Shown: positions 24,668-33,020 of the stretch, piece by piece
Layout: every line of letters starts with the position of its first letter
Position numbering within the stretch: position 1 is the stretch's first letter
DNA from: Euzebyales bacterium
GTDB lineage: Bacteria; Actinomycetota; Nitriliruptoria; Euzebyales; JAHELV01
Assembly: GCA_036374135.1 (NCBI GenBank)
Contig: DASUUK010000046.1
Span: 1 to 35,991, forward strand
DNA: 35,991 bases
Direction of reading: 5' to 3'
Made by a program: the position numbers and the translations under genes
Notes under the pieces: model-generated
Seen by the model: the letters and a program-made list of their open reading frames with translations, nothing else
The model's database searches: none
Told to the model about the DNA's origin: nothing

Positions 24668-25927
24668 ATGCAGTACCTGGTGACCGACGCCGCCGCCGCA
24701 GCACGACGCGGGTCCGGCGACCAGACGGGCGTCCGGTGGACGCGGTTCGACGATCAGACGATCGTCTGGGGCGCCGACCTGCGATCAGCCGCGCGCGAGG
24801 CCTCGCGGGGTGCCGACGGCCGTTCCGAGGACGTCGCGCCATCCGAAGCGGAACAGCTCGCACTGGTGGTCCAGGTCGGACGCGCCTTCCAGGACGCCAA
24901 TCCTGACGTTCCGGTGGTTCTGGACAAGGGGCGGTACCTGGTCATCGACGTCGGTCGAACCGCGCCGGCCACGGACGACACGTGCTGGACGGTGCGCCCA
25001 CTGGTGCCCGACACGGTGGTGCTGGCCCGCCGACCCGCGACGCGGCGTTCGCCGACACCGTGGGTGATCCCGTTGGTCAACGCCGCGTCGGAGGCGTCGT
25101 TCACGACCGCGCTCGAGCACCTGGCCGGGCTGCCGACCCGCCACTCGACGAGCCAGCACTTCGACGACGCTGCTGAGTGGGCGTCCCAGCGACTGCGGGA
25201 CGTCGGCTACGACGTACGCCGCGATCCGGTCACGCTGCCCGACGGCACGCGCTCCTCGAACGTTCTCATGGACCAGCCCGGCGTGGGACCCGAGCCACGC
25301 GATCTCGTGGTCGTCACGGCACACCTCGACTCGGTGAACACGCTTGGCGGGCCGTCCGCCGACGCGCCCGGCGCTGACGACAACGCCAGTGGCGCGGCGG
25401 CTCTGCTCGAGATCGCGTCTGCGTTCGCCGACCACTCCGCTGTGCACGATCTGCGCCTCATCCTGTTCGGCGGCGAGGAGCAGGGACTGCACGGCAGCCG
25501 CCAACACGTCGCTGGGATGTCCGCCGTCGACCGCGCCCGCACGACGGCGGTCATCAACATGGACATGGTCGGCACGTTGAACACGACGGAGCCGACCGTG
25601 CTCCTCGAGGGAGCGACCGTGTCACAGGCACTGATCACCGACCTGGCGAACGCGGCGGCGACGTACACGGCGCTGGCCGTGCAGACGTCGCTCACGCCGT
25701 TCGCAAGCGACCACGTTCCGTTCATCGATGTCGGCGTGCCTGCCGTCCTGACGATCGAGGGCGCTGACCGCTCCAACGCCAACGTGCACACGGTCTCCGA
25801 CACCGTCGAGCACATCCATGCGCCGCTCGCGCTCGACATCATCCGCATGAACGTCGCCGCCGCGGCGACGTACCTGGGCCACGACGACAGTGGCGCGACT
25901 CACGCCACCATCCGCCGAGCAGTCTAA
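24668..25927 (+). CDS. M28 family zinc peptidase
   Basis: A 419-residue protein. A 130-residue N-terminal region of unknown type (FDDQTIVWGADL, then PVVLDKGRYLVIDVG) precedes an M28 aminopeptidase-type domain. The zinc ligands and base are His219 (VTAHLDSV), Asp237 (GADDNASGA), Glu270-Glu271 (FGGEEQGLHGS), Asp299 (NMDMVG) and His374 (NVHTVSD), all present. ATG 24668 has GGGAG at six bases; GTG 24602 and ATG 24653 are alternatives. There is no signal peptide, unlike most M28 peptidases. It closes the plus-strand run and converges with the TIR-STAND gene after 52 bases. Confidence 0.9.
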   Translation: MQYLVTDAAAAARRGSGDQTGVRWTRFDDQTIVWGADLRSAAREASRGADGRSEDVAPSEAEQLALVVQVGRAFQDANPDVPVVLDKGRYLVIDVGRTAPATDDTCWTVRPLVPDTVVLARRPATRRSPTPWVIPLVNAASEASFTTALEHLAGLPTRHSTSQHFDDAAEWASQRLRDVGYDVRRDPVTLPDGTRSSNVLMDQPGVGPEPRDLVVVTAHLDSVNTLGGPSADAPGADDNASGAAALLEIASAFADHSAVHDLRLILFGGEEQGLHGSRQHVAGMSAVDRARTTAVINMDMVGTLNTTEPTVLLEGATVSQALITDLANAAATYTALAVQTSLTPFASDHVPFIDVGVPAVLTIEGADRSNANVHTVSDTVEHIHAPLALDIIRMNVAAAATYLGHDDSGATHATIRRAV

Positions 25928-25979
25928 AGCTCTAGTTCAGATCTAGCCGGCTCGACGCGATGGCAGGATGCTCGAGTGT

Positions 25980-28900
25980 CTACTCGAGGTCGAAGGTCGC
26001 CCGCTCGCTGGATGTCAGGTCGCGCGTCGTACGGTGATCCACCAGATCCACGAGCTCGGCATCGGCCACGCAGAGCCGGCAGCGGAACAGCCACGCGGTC
26101 CCACTCGGGCCGGTGGTCAGCACCAGCTGCCCGGTCCGATCATCGACAGCATCGACGAGGCCGCGTCGGGTCGTGCGTAGCACCGACTGAACCTCACCCG
26201 ACCCGGCGTTCCAGACGCGGGCGCTGCCATCGAGACTGGACGTCAGCACGGTGTCGCCGTCGGCGGTGAACCGGGCGGACACCACGTCATCTCGGTGCCC
26301 GCTCAACGTGGTGAACGCCGCCGTGTCGCCGAGGGTGTAGACCCATGCATCACCCGAGGCCCCTGCGAAGACGGCCTGCGTTCCGTCCGGGCTGACGTCC
26401 ACAGCGTTGATGGTGCCCTGACCAGCCGGGAACGTGCGAACGTGGTGGCCGTCATCCGTCGCCCACATCTGACCGTCGGAGTCGCGACCGACGGCGATGA
26501 GCGCATCCGCCGACGGCGTGAACGCGAGGCCGAGCACCTCGTGTCCGTGCGTGACCTCCAGCCGTCGATGGACCCCCACCCGATCGTCGATGTCCCACAC
26601 GACAACGGTGCCGTCGGCTGTGTCGGTGGCGGTGGCGAGCATGCTTCCATCGGGTGCGAGCCGCGAGAGGACGGTCGGACCGGTCTGGCTGGCCGATAAC
26701 CCGATGCGCCGTCCCGTGTCGGCGTCCCAGGCACCGACCGTGCCGTCTTCGCCGGTCGACACGACGACGCGTCCGTCCGGAGTGAACACCGCATCGCTCA
26801 CTGCGCCCTCGTGACCTGTCAACGCGTGGATCTCTTGCCCGGTGGCCACGTCCCACACCCGAGTGATCCCGTCCAGTCCCCCGGTGACCAGACGGCGGCT
26901 GCGGGAGTCGAACGAGGCGCCCACCAGGGGGCTCGCACCTTCGTCGAGGACGCTGAGCTCACGACCGTCGGATGCGCGCCACACCCGCGCCGTCCCATCG
27001 TTGCCGATCGTTGTCACGAACCGACCGTCCGGACTGAGTGCCGCGGTCCCGACGCCACCCGGCTGTGAGAAGACACGTGCCTCCTCGGACGTCGTGCTCC
27101 AGATGCGCGCGGTGCCGTCAAAGCTCGCAGAGACGACGGTCCGACCATCCGGGCTGAAGCGGCCGCTCGACACCGAATTCCCGTGACCCCGCATCGTCAG
27201 TATCAGGTCGCCGCGCAGCCGCAGCAGACCACTGTCGTCACGCCGACGGCTCATGTCCCAGATCCGCACGGTGGTGTCCGCGCCCGTCGTCGCGAGCCGC
27301 AGCCCATCCGCCGAGAAGTCGGCGTCGCGTACGAAGCCGTCGTGATCAGGCATCTCGCGCACGACCGTGCCGGATCCGACGTCCCACACCCGCACCGTGC
27401 CCTCGGTGCCAGTGGTCACCAGCACGTCCCCACCGGGGCTGAAGACCGCGCGGATGACCCGCCCGACCTGGCCCGGCAGTGCCTCGCGGAGCGCACCGGA
27501 CGGCACCGAGAAGATCCTCGCCGTCCCGTCGTCGCTGACGGTGACCGCGATGGAACCGTCCGGGCTGGCGACCACATCACGCACACGGTCGGTGTGGCCG
27601 TCGAGAGGTGCGAGGACCTCGTCGGACGACCAGCGCCAGATGCGGCCGGTACCGTCGAAGCTCGCGGTCACGACCACGTCTCGACCGGGCACGAACGTCG
27701 CCGCCGCGACCACGTCGCGATGGTCTCGCAGGACGCCGACCCTGACGCCTGTGTCGCTGCGCCATACAGCGGCCGTGCCGTCATCGCTGGCGGTGACGAC
27801 GAGAGAGCCGTCGTCGTTGAACCGCGCGGATCGTAGAGCTGCGCTGTGTCCCCGGAGGACCGCGCGGAGCCTGCCGGTCGCGACGTCCCACACGATGGCC
27901 GTGCCGTCGCTGCCGCCGGTGACCAGCGCCTTCCCATCGGGGCTGAACTCGGCGGCGCGCACCGCACCGTCGTGGCCTGTGAGCTCGCGCTCGGTCTCGC
28001 CGGTGCGTGGGTTCCACAGCCACACGCCACCGTCCTCCGAGGCGGCGACAGCGAGACGTCCCGACGGGTCGAGGTCTGCGACGTTGAGGCGGCTGCCGTC
28101 ACCGGGGAACCGGACGCGCACGTTGGAGGCGATCAGCCCCTCCCGCAGTGTTCGCAGTGCCTCGTCCGTGTGACTGACGTCCCACGCCTCGCGGCCCAGC
28201 AGCAGAGTGAGCTCGGGATCGACGTCGAGCGTCGCCTGTGCCGCCAACGCCAGGCCTCGCGATCGTGCGGTGGCGGAGCGGCGCAGCACGAGCGCGGTCA
28301 AGAACAGCGAGCCCGCGAGGCCGAGCAGCAGGACGACGGCGACCGCGCGGAACAGGCGGGCTGCTTTCCGCTGGCCCTCGGCGATCTGGCGCGCGTCGTC
28401 GAGCTCTCGCTGCCGTTGTTCCTCCGCAGCGCGTCGCTGCTGGTCCCGTACCGCGACGCTGGCGTCGAAGAACGCCGTCTCGGTGTCGCTGAGCGAGACA
28501 TGTCGTGACGCGGTCCACGCCAGCACCTCGTCGAGGCGGGCGCCCCGATACAGCGCACCGTCGTCGTGATCGAGCCGTACCCACTCCTGTGCCGCCTCGG
28601 TCATGCGACGGTGGATCAGCAGGCTCGCGCGGTCCTCCTCGACCCAGGACTTCAACCGCGGCCAGGCGCGGATGAGCGCCTCGTGCGACACGTCGACCCA
28701 GCGGTCCTCAGGGCCCGATCCACTCGTGATGAGCAGCCGCGCGTCCACCAGCTGTGACACGATGTGCTCGAACGCGACCCGATCCGACGCCGCCGAATCG
28801 AGCTCGGCCCATCGAGCGCGGCGCCGCGTGGCCTCGGTCGCGTCGCCAGGCTGGGTGAGCCGGAGGATGGCGTCGCGCATCACCTGCTGCTGTGCCGGGT

Positions 28901-30260
28901 CGAGGGACGCGTAGATGGCGTCGGCCCTGGTGGCGACAGCTCCGCTGACGCCTCCGGTGTCGCGGTACCCCTCCAGCGTCAGCATGTTCCCGAGCCGGCG
29001 CTTCCACAGCTCGAACAGCGCGTGCTCAAGCAACGGCAGCGCGCCGGGTTGTCCGACGACATCTTCGACGATCACATCGACGAGGCCCTCCTCGAACTGC
29101 AGGCCGGCCGTGAGGGCGGGCTGCTCGATCGCCAGCCTCTGGTCGTCGGTGGCCATGGGGCTCACGAGGAACTGGTGGGTCGCGGCGTAGCGGGCCAGCT
29201 CGGGGTACGTCGAGCAGTGGCCGTAGAAGTCCGCGCGCAGGGTCAGCACGATCGTCGCCGATCCGTCTGGCACCGTGCCGGCGTACAGCAGGTTGGCGAC
29301 GAACGCGCTCCGTTCGTCCTCGTTGCTGCAGAGGGTGAAGACCTCTTCGAACTGGTCGACGACCCACAGGACGTGGTCGGTGGCCTCGCGCTCAGCCACC
29401 AGCAATGCGGACGCGAGGCCGAGGCTGCGTGGGTCGTCGGCCAACCCGTCGACGGTGGCCTGCATGCTGCGCGACCCGTCCGCTCTCGCGAGCTCGGCCG
29501 CAAGGGCGGTGAGCGGCGTCGCGCCTGGTCGCAACGTCCGTATGAGCCACCGCTCACTGCGGGGCAGTGCACCCGCACGCAGCGCCGGGATCAGTCCGGC
29601 GCGGACCAGTGACGATTTCCCGCTCCCGGACGAGCCGACGACCGTGAGGAAGTTGGTGGACTTGAGGAGCTCGACGAGGCGCTGGGTCTCGGCATCCCGC
29701 CCGAAGAACACATGCGCATCGTCTTCGTCGAACGGACGGAGCCCGAGGTAGGGCGCCACGTCGGTTGTGCCTCCGGGAACCGCTGTTGCCCCGGCGGGCA
29801 CACCCTTGATGGCACTGGCGAGGGCCTGCAGGCTCTCAGCGTCCAACGCACCGGCGCGGAGGTCGACCCATGTTCGGTTGGTCAGGAACGGTGGCAGCAG
29901 GCCGTCAGGAAGCGGATCGGGCAGGCCGGGCAGCAGAACCGGCACGAGACGGAACCCCGACTCCTTGGCGGCCCTGTCGAGCGCGACGTGCAACTCCTCG
30001 CGGGCCCAGTCGCCGATGCCGTTCGGACCGATGAACATCGCGCACGCGGCCGACCGGAGCAGGCCGTCCTCGAGCGCGGTCTGCCACGGACTCCCAGGAG
30101 CGAGCTCCCAGACGTCCAGCCACGGTCGCAGGCCCATCTCGCGCAGACGGCGGGCTACGCGCTCGACAGCGGCCTTGTCCCGGCTGTTGTGCGACAGGAA
30201 GACATCGAACGCATCGGCGGGTGCTCCCCGCGCGGCGTCAGGATCGGCGGACGCGGTCAC
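25980..30260 (-). CDS. TIR-nSTAND1-TM-WD40 repeat protein (putative immune receptor)
   Basis: A 1426-residue protein if started at GTG 30260, whose bases overlap the upstream TGA as GTGA; the frame continues 22 codons further to 30326. Residues 17-130 are a TIR domain (FDVFLSHNSRDKA, WLDVWEL, DWAREEL with Glu89 at the NADase glutamate position). Residues about 171-560 are an nSTAND1 NTPase (YLGLRPF and FFGRDAE lead-in, Walker A GSSGSGKSS 209-217, Walker B LWVVDQFEE 298-306). A coiled-coil, Gln/Glu/Arg-rich stretch (604-636) and one membrane helix (639-660) lead to about 15-16 WD40 repeats (DGTARIW, DGTAIVWD types), probably two propellers. TIR as NADase or signal generator, STAND as switch and WD40 as sensor is the known logic of such proteins; its trigger is unknown. 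Confidence 0.93.
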   Translation of the reverse strand: MTASADPDAARGAPADAFDVFLSHNSRDKAAVERVARRLREMGLRPWLDVWELAPGSPWQTALEDGLLRSAACAMFIGPNGIGDWAREELHVALDRAAKESGFRLVPVLLPGLPDPLPDGLLPPFLTNRTWVDLRAGALDAESLQALASAIKGVPAGATAVPGGTTDVAPYLGLRPFDEDDAHVFFGRDAETQRLVELLKSTNFLTVVGSSGSGKSSLVRAGLIPALRAGALPRSERWLIRTLRPGATPLTALAAELARADGSRSMQATVDGLADDPRSLGLASALLVAEREATDHVLWVVDQFEEVFTLCSNEDERSAFVANLLYAGTVPDGSATIVLTLRADFYGHCSTYPELARYAATHQFLVSPMATDDQRLAIEQPALTAGLQFEEGLVDVIVEDVVGQPGALPLLEHALFELWKRRLGNMLTLEGYRDTGGVSGAVATRADAIYASLDPAQQQVMRDAILRLTQPGDATEATRRRARWAELDSAASDRVAFEHIVSQLVDARLLITSGSGPEDRWVDVSHEALIRAWPRLKSWVEEDRASLLIHRRMTEAAQEWVRLDHDDGALYRGARLDEVLAWTASRHVSLSDTETAFFDASVAVRDQQRRAAEEQRQRELDDARQIAEGQRKAARLFRAVAVVLLLGLAGSLFLTALVLRRSATARSRGLALAAQATLDVDPELTLLLGREAWDVSHTDEALRTLREGLIASNVRVRFPGDGSRLNVADLDPSGRLAVAASEDGGVWLWNPRTGETERELTGHDGAVRAAEFSPDGKALVTGGSDGTAIVWDVATGRLRAVLRGHSAALRSARFNDDGSLVVTASDDGTAAVWRSDTGVRVGVLRDHRDVVAAATFVPGRDVVVTASFDGTGRIWRWSSDEVLAPLDGHTDRVRDVVASPDGSIAVTVSDDGTARIFSVPSGALREALPGQVGRVIRAVFSPGGDVLVTTGTEGTVRVWDVGSGTVVREMPDHDGFVRDADFSADGLRLATTGADTTVRIWDMSRRRDDSGLLRLRGDLILTMRGHGNSVSSGRFSPDGRTVVSASFDGTARIWSTTSEEARVFSQPGGVGTAALSPDGRFVTTIGNDGTARVWRASDGRELSVLDEGASPLVGASFDSRSRRLVTGGLDGITRVWDVATGQEIHALTGHEGAVSDAVFTPDGRVVVSTGEDGTVGAWDADTGRRIGLSASQTGPTVLSRLAPDGSMLATATDTADGTVVVWDIDDRVGVHRRLEVTHGHEVLGLAFTPSADALIAVGRDSDGQMWATDDGHHVRTFPAGQGTINAVDVSPDGTQAVFAGASGDAWVYTLGDTAAFTTLSGHRDDVVSARFTADGDTVLTSSLDGSARVWNAGSGEVQSVLRTTRRGLVDAVDDRTGQLVLTTGPSGTAWLFRCRLCVADAELVDLVDHRTTRDLTSSERATFDLE

Positions 30261-32212
30261 TGCGCGATCTGGGAGTTCGGTCGGATCGAGCCGATCCGAC
30301 GATGCCCCCTGAGGAGCGCGGTCCACTTGTCGGTGCGCCCTGGCCGCGGTCGGGTCGCCGGCCGATCGCGCAACGGCAGGGTCAGGAATGCCTCAAGACC
30401 ATGGAACAGCACGATCAGGCGGAACGGAATGTAGCCCGCGAGCCACGGCACCGCCCGCCACTGTCCTGCGGCGACGAGCACCACCGCCGCCACGGCGAGG
30501 CGCGCGACGGTCGCCGCTGCGATCAGGTCGAGCGACTCTGCGATCCTGGCGCCGCCCTCGGGCGCGGCCGCAGCGACCATGCCCACCAGGAGCGGGAACA
30601 GCAGGACACGGAGGTGGATCGCGACGATCCCGAGCGGGAAGTACCAGAAACCCATCGGGCCCTCCGCGAACCGGATCAGACCACGGTTGCGCGATGCCAC
30701 ATGATAGCCAGCGCGGGCCCAACGGGTGCGTTGCTCCCGCAACTCGCCGAGGGTCGCCGGCACGGCGGTTCGTGCCCTGACCTGCGGATCCACCACGATG
30801 CGAAGGCCGCTACGCGCGATGCGCAAGGTGATGTCGGTGTCCTCGCCGTTGATTCCCTCCGCGAAACCGTCGAGTTGTGCGAGCAGGTCCCGGCGGTACA
30901 TGGCGACGTTGCCGGGCAGGCACATGACCGACTGCACGGCGTTGTGGGCGACCCGCCTGATCGCGACGTTGAGTTGCACCTCGATCAGGCGCATCCGGCT
31001 GATCCAGGTCGTCGTGCCGTTCGGCAGCGGCAGCCCGCCCGCAGCGCCGACGCCTTCGGCGGCGAAGTGGGCCACCAGCAGCCGGATCGCGTCCTCGTCG
31101 ATGATCGTGTCGGCGTCCACGCGCAGGACGAGGTCCTCGGTGATCTGTAGCAGCCCCATGTTCAGCGCGCGGGACTTGCCGGGCTCGCCGCACATGAGCA
31201 CGTCGCCGCGCAGGGTCGGAGATCGGCGGAGATGGCGCGTCGCAACGGCGACCGTGTCGTCCCGCGAGGTGTTGTCGACGACGACGACGCGGCACCGCCC
31301 CTCGTACCGCACCTCGGCCCGCTCGATGGCGGCCAGGCATGATCCGATGTGCTCGGCCTCGTCGAGCGCGGGAATGAGGATCGCGACCGACGGCAGAGTA
31401 CGCGTGGCGGGCCGCTCCGCCGCACGTCGTCCGAGCCAGTACAGCAGCGGCGTCTGTGCCAACGAGAACGGGAGCATTCCCGTGCTCAGCACGAGGACCG
31501 GCAGGGTGCGGAAGAACAGCGATGGCCTGTCCAACAGCGCGAAGACGACGGCGTACGTCGCGGTGGCGACCACGGCCGTCAGTGCGAACAGGACGACCGA
31601 TGCCCGCCGTTGCGTGTGCACCGACTGGCGGTGGACGGCCACAGCAGGTGGAAGGCGGTAGTGCATGACCACGGAGCCGAGCAGGCCGAGTGCCCCCGCC
31701 ACCAGCGGTTGCAGCATCTGCGTCGCGGGGATGTGCTCGACGGGGCGCAGATGCGACCACCATCCGGCCGCGACATCATGGACCCCGATCAGCACCGTGT
31801 AGACCGCCGCGGCGGTAACAGCTGCCTGCAGTCGACGCCACGACTGCCCGCTGGCCGCTATGGCGAGCAGGGCGACGACGACGGCCACGACGATCCGGGT
31901 GCGTGTTGCAGTGGGCCCGATGTTCGCCACGCCGCCCAGCGCCTGGAGGATCCGCCGGTACGCCGGTGACGGGTCGGGGACGACCCGGTAGATGCCCGCA
32001 GCGACGGCCGCGAAGACAATCAGCAGTGCCGGCGCCGTGCTCGGCCGCCGCACGACGGCATACCGCGCCGGCGTGGAGTCCGCGGTGATCGCCGTGACTG
32101 CCCGTCGGTGAGGCCGCACTCGCGACCCCCGTACGCCGATACTGGACCACGGCGCGCGCCTTCTGAACGTGGGTGCATTCAGACGGCCGTGGTCTACGAG
32201 TGGGGGCGCCAT
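30257..32212 (-). CDS. Membrane-embedded family 2 glycosyltransferase
   Basis: A 651-residue processive-type GT2. An Arg-rich N-terminus is followed by several membrane helices (about residues 60-270), a cytoplasmic GT-A domain (VAILIPALDEAEHIGSCL, VVVVDNTSRDDT, the DxD in RVDADTIID near residue 365, NGEDTDITLR and the QRTRWARAGYH motif of processive synthases), then C-terminal membrane helices. This is the layout of NodC/hyaluronan/poly-GlcNAc type synthases; the polymer is unknown. ATG 32212 has AAAGGA at about eight bases. Its stop overlaps the TIR-STAND start by four bases, so the two are translationally coupled. Confidence 0.88.
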   Translation of the reverse strand: MAPPLVDHGRLNAPTFRRRAPWSSIGVRGSRVRPHRRAVTAITADSTPARYAVVRRPSTAPALLIVFAAVAAGIYRVVPDPSPAYRRILQALGGVANIGPTATRTRIVVAVVVALLAIAASGQSWRRLQAAVTAAAVYTVLIGVHDVAAGWWSHLRPVEHIPATQMLQPLVAGALGLLGSVVMHYRLPPAVAVHRQSVHTQRRASVVLFALTAVVATATYAVVFALLDRPSLFFRTLPVLVLSTGMLPFSLAQTPLLYWLGRRAAERPATRTLPSVAILIPALDEAEHIGSCLAAIERAEVRYEGRCRVVVVDNTSRDDTVAVATRHLRRSPTLRGDVLMCGEPGKSRALNMGLLQITEDLVLRVDADTIIDEDAIRLLVAHFAAEGVGAAGGLPLPNGTTTWISRMRLIEVQLNVAIRRVAHNAVQSVMCLPGNVAMYRRDLLAQLDGFAEGINGEDTDITLRIARSGLRIVVDPQVRARTAVPATLGELREQRTRWARAGYHVASRNRGLIRFAEGPMGFWYFPLGIVAIHLRVLLFPLLVGMVAAAAPEGGARIAESLDLIAAATVARLAVAAVVLVAAGQWRAVPWLAGYIPFRLIVLFHGLEAFLTLPLRDRPATRPRPGRTDKWTALLRGHRRIGSIRPNSQIAQ

Positions 32213-32304
32213 CGTGCCGTCCTTTCGCCCCCGCGCCGGCGACTGGCGGACGTCGTTGGCAAAGTCGATCGGTCATGTGGCCCGACAGGCGACGAGAGGC
32301 ACCG

Positions 32305-32517
32305 GTGACCACGTATCCCAGTGAGGAGGCGGTGACGCAGTCTGATACAATCGGCGGCCTGTCGAGCGAGGACGACGAGACTCCGGGTCGCACCCGGACA
32401 CCCAAGTTCTTCGGTTTTCGGCGCTTCCCACGGTATCTTGATGCGCTCCGTAGTTGCCAGTATTTCTTGAGTTGCGATCGTGAGGAAGATCGGCCGCGCA
32501 CACGCGATGACGCATGA
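32305..32517 (+). CDS. Possible 70-residue protein, unknown
   Basis: A GTG start at 32305 follows GAGAGG at five bases. The product is acidic at first (GGLSSEDDETPG), then has an aromatic/basic stretch (KFFGFRRFPRYLDALRSCQYF) and a charged end. Codon third positions are much less G/C-biased than elsewhere in the window, which argues for horizontal origin or against coding. Its TGA overlaps the ATG of the next small ORF as ATGA. No family recognised. Confidence 0.35.
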   Translation: MTTYPSEEAVTQSDTIGGLSSEDDETPGRTRTPKFFGFRRFPRYLDALRSCQYFLSCDREEDRPRTRDDA

Positions 32518-32669
32518 ACATGACCGAGTCGATCACTCGCGACGGGGACGTAGATGCACTTGTCTCGGCTGCGCCACAGCAGTGCTTCCCATGGTGGTCG
32601 ACGCCGGATGCGGGGTCCTGCGTCACCGAGCCGAATGATGGCAGCCCCATCGTCACCGACCCGACGTAG
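32514..32669 (+). CDS. Possible 51-residue peptide, unknown
   Basis: Starts MNMTESITRDGDVDALV and ends in a Pro/Asp/Thr-rich tail containing CFPWW and SCVTEP, with a TAG at 32667. The ATG overlaps the stop of the 70-residue ORF by four bases, which suggests translational coupling because no ribosome site of its own is present. A leader-like first half and a Cys/Trp-rich second half recall a modified-peptide precursor, but no modification enzyme lies beside it. It may also be a chance frame. Confidence 0.35.
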   Translation: MNMTESITRDGDVDALVSAAPQQCFPWWSTPDAGSCVTEPNDGSPIVTDPT

Positions 32670-32946
32670 TGGACAAGACCGTCCCGACAGCGTCGTCACC
32701 CAGGGGCACTCCGGGACATCAGCCGGGCCGACCGGCATCGGCAGCATGCATCCAGTCGCCGCCGCAACTCGGGCGATCTGGGAGGTGCCGCAGGCGTGCG
32801 ACGGCCAGTTCGACGGTCACGAGCCGCTGCCTACTGCGCCGGGGATCGGGAGGCTGTGACTCGCTGCGGCGCACCTCGAAGAGTGCCCCGTGGTGTGGGC
32901 GTGGAACGACGTGCGAACGCGCCGGACGCGCTACATTGCGGAGACC

Positions 32947-33020
32947 GCCGGGATAGCTCAGCAGGTCAGAGCAACGCTCTTGTAAAGCGAAGGTCGCCGG
33001 TTCGAATCCGGCTCCCGGCT
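32947..33020 (+). tRNA. tRNA-Thr(TGT)
   Basis: Acceptor GCCGGGA pairs with TCCCGGC, discriminator T. The D-arm is TAGCTCAGCAGGTCAGAGC, the anticodon loop CTTGTAA gives anticodon TGT, and the T-arm contains GGTTCGAATCC. CCA is not encoded. The integrase gene on the other strand ends inside this tRNA, which marks its 3' half as the attachment site of an integrative element. Confidence 0.95.

Larger units (their letters stand above)
32213..32946. other. 734-bp region with only small candidate genes
   Basis: Between the glycosyltransferase and tRNA-Thr. Composition is less GC-rich than the flanks. It holds two tiny overlapping ORFs (32305-32669) and a TGATACAAT extended -10-like element at 32343-32351. 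From 32670 to 32946 I see nothing coding; the tRNA promoter should lie there. Confidence 0.5.

Noticed and set aside
26000-28100. Periodic similarity considered as a CRISPR-like or DNA repeat array
   Set aside because: The period of about 125 bases and variable sequence match WD40-coding repeats, not conserved direct repeats with spacers.
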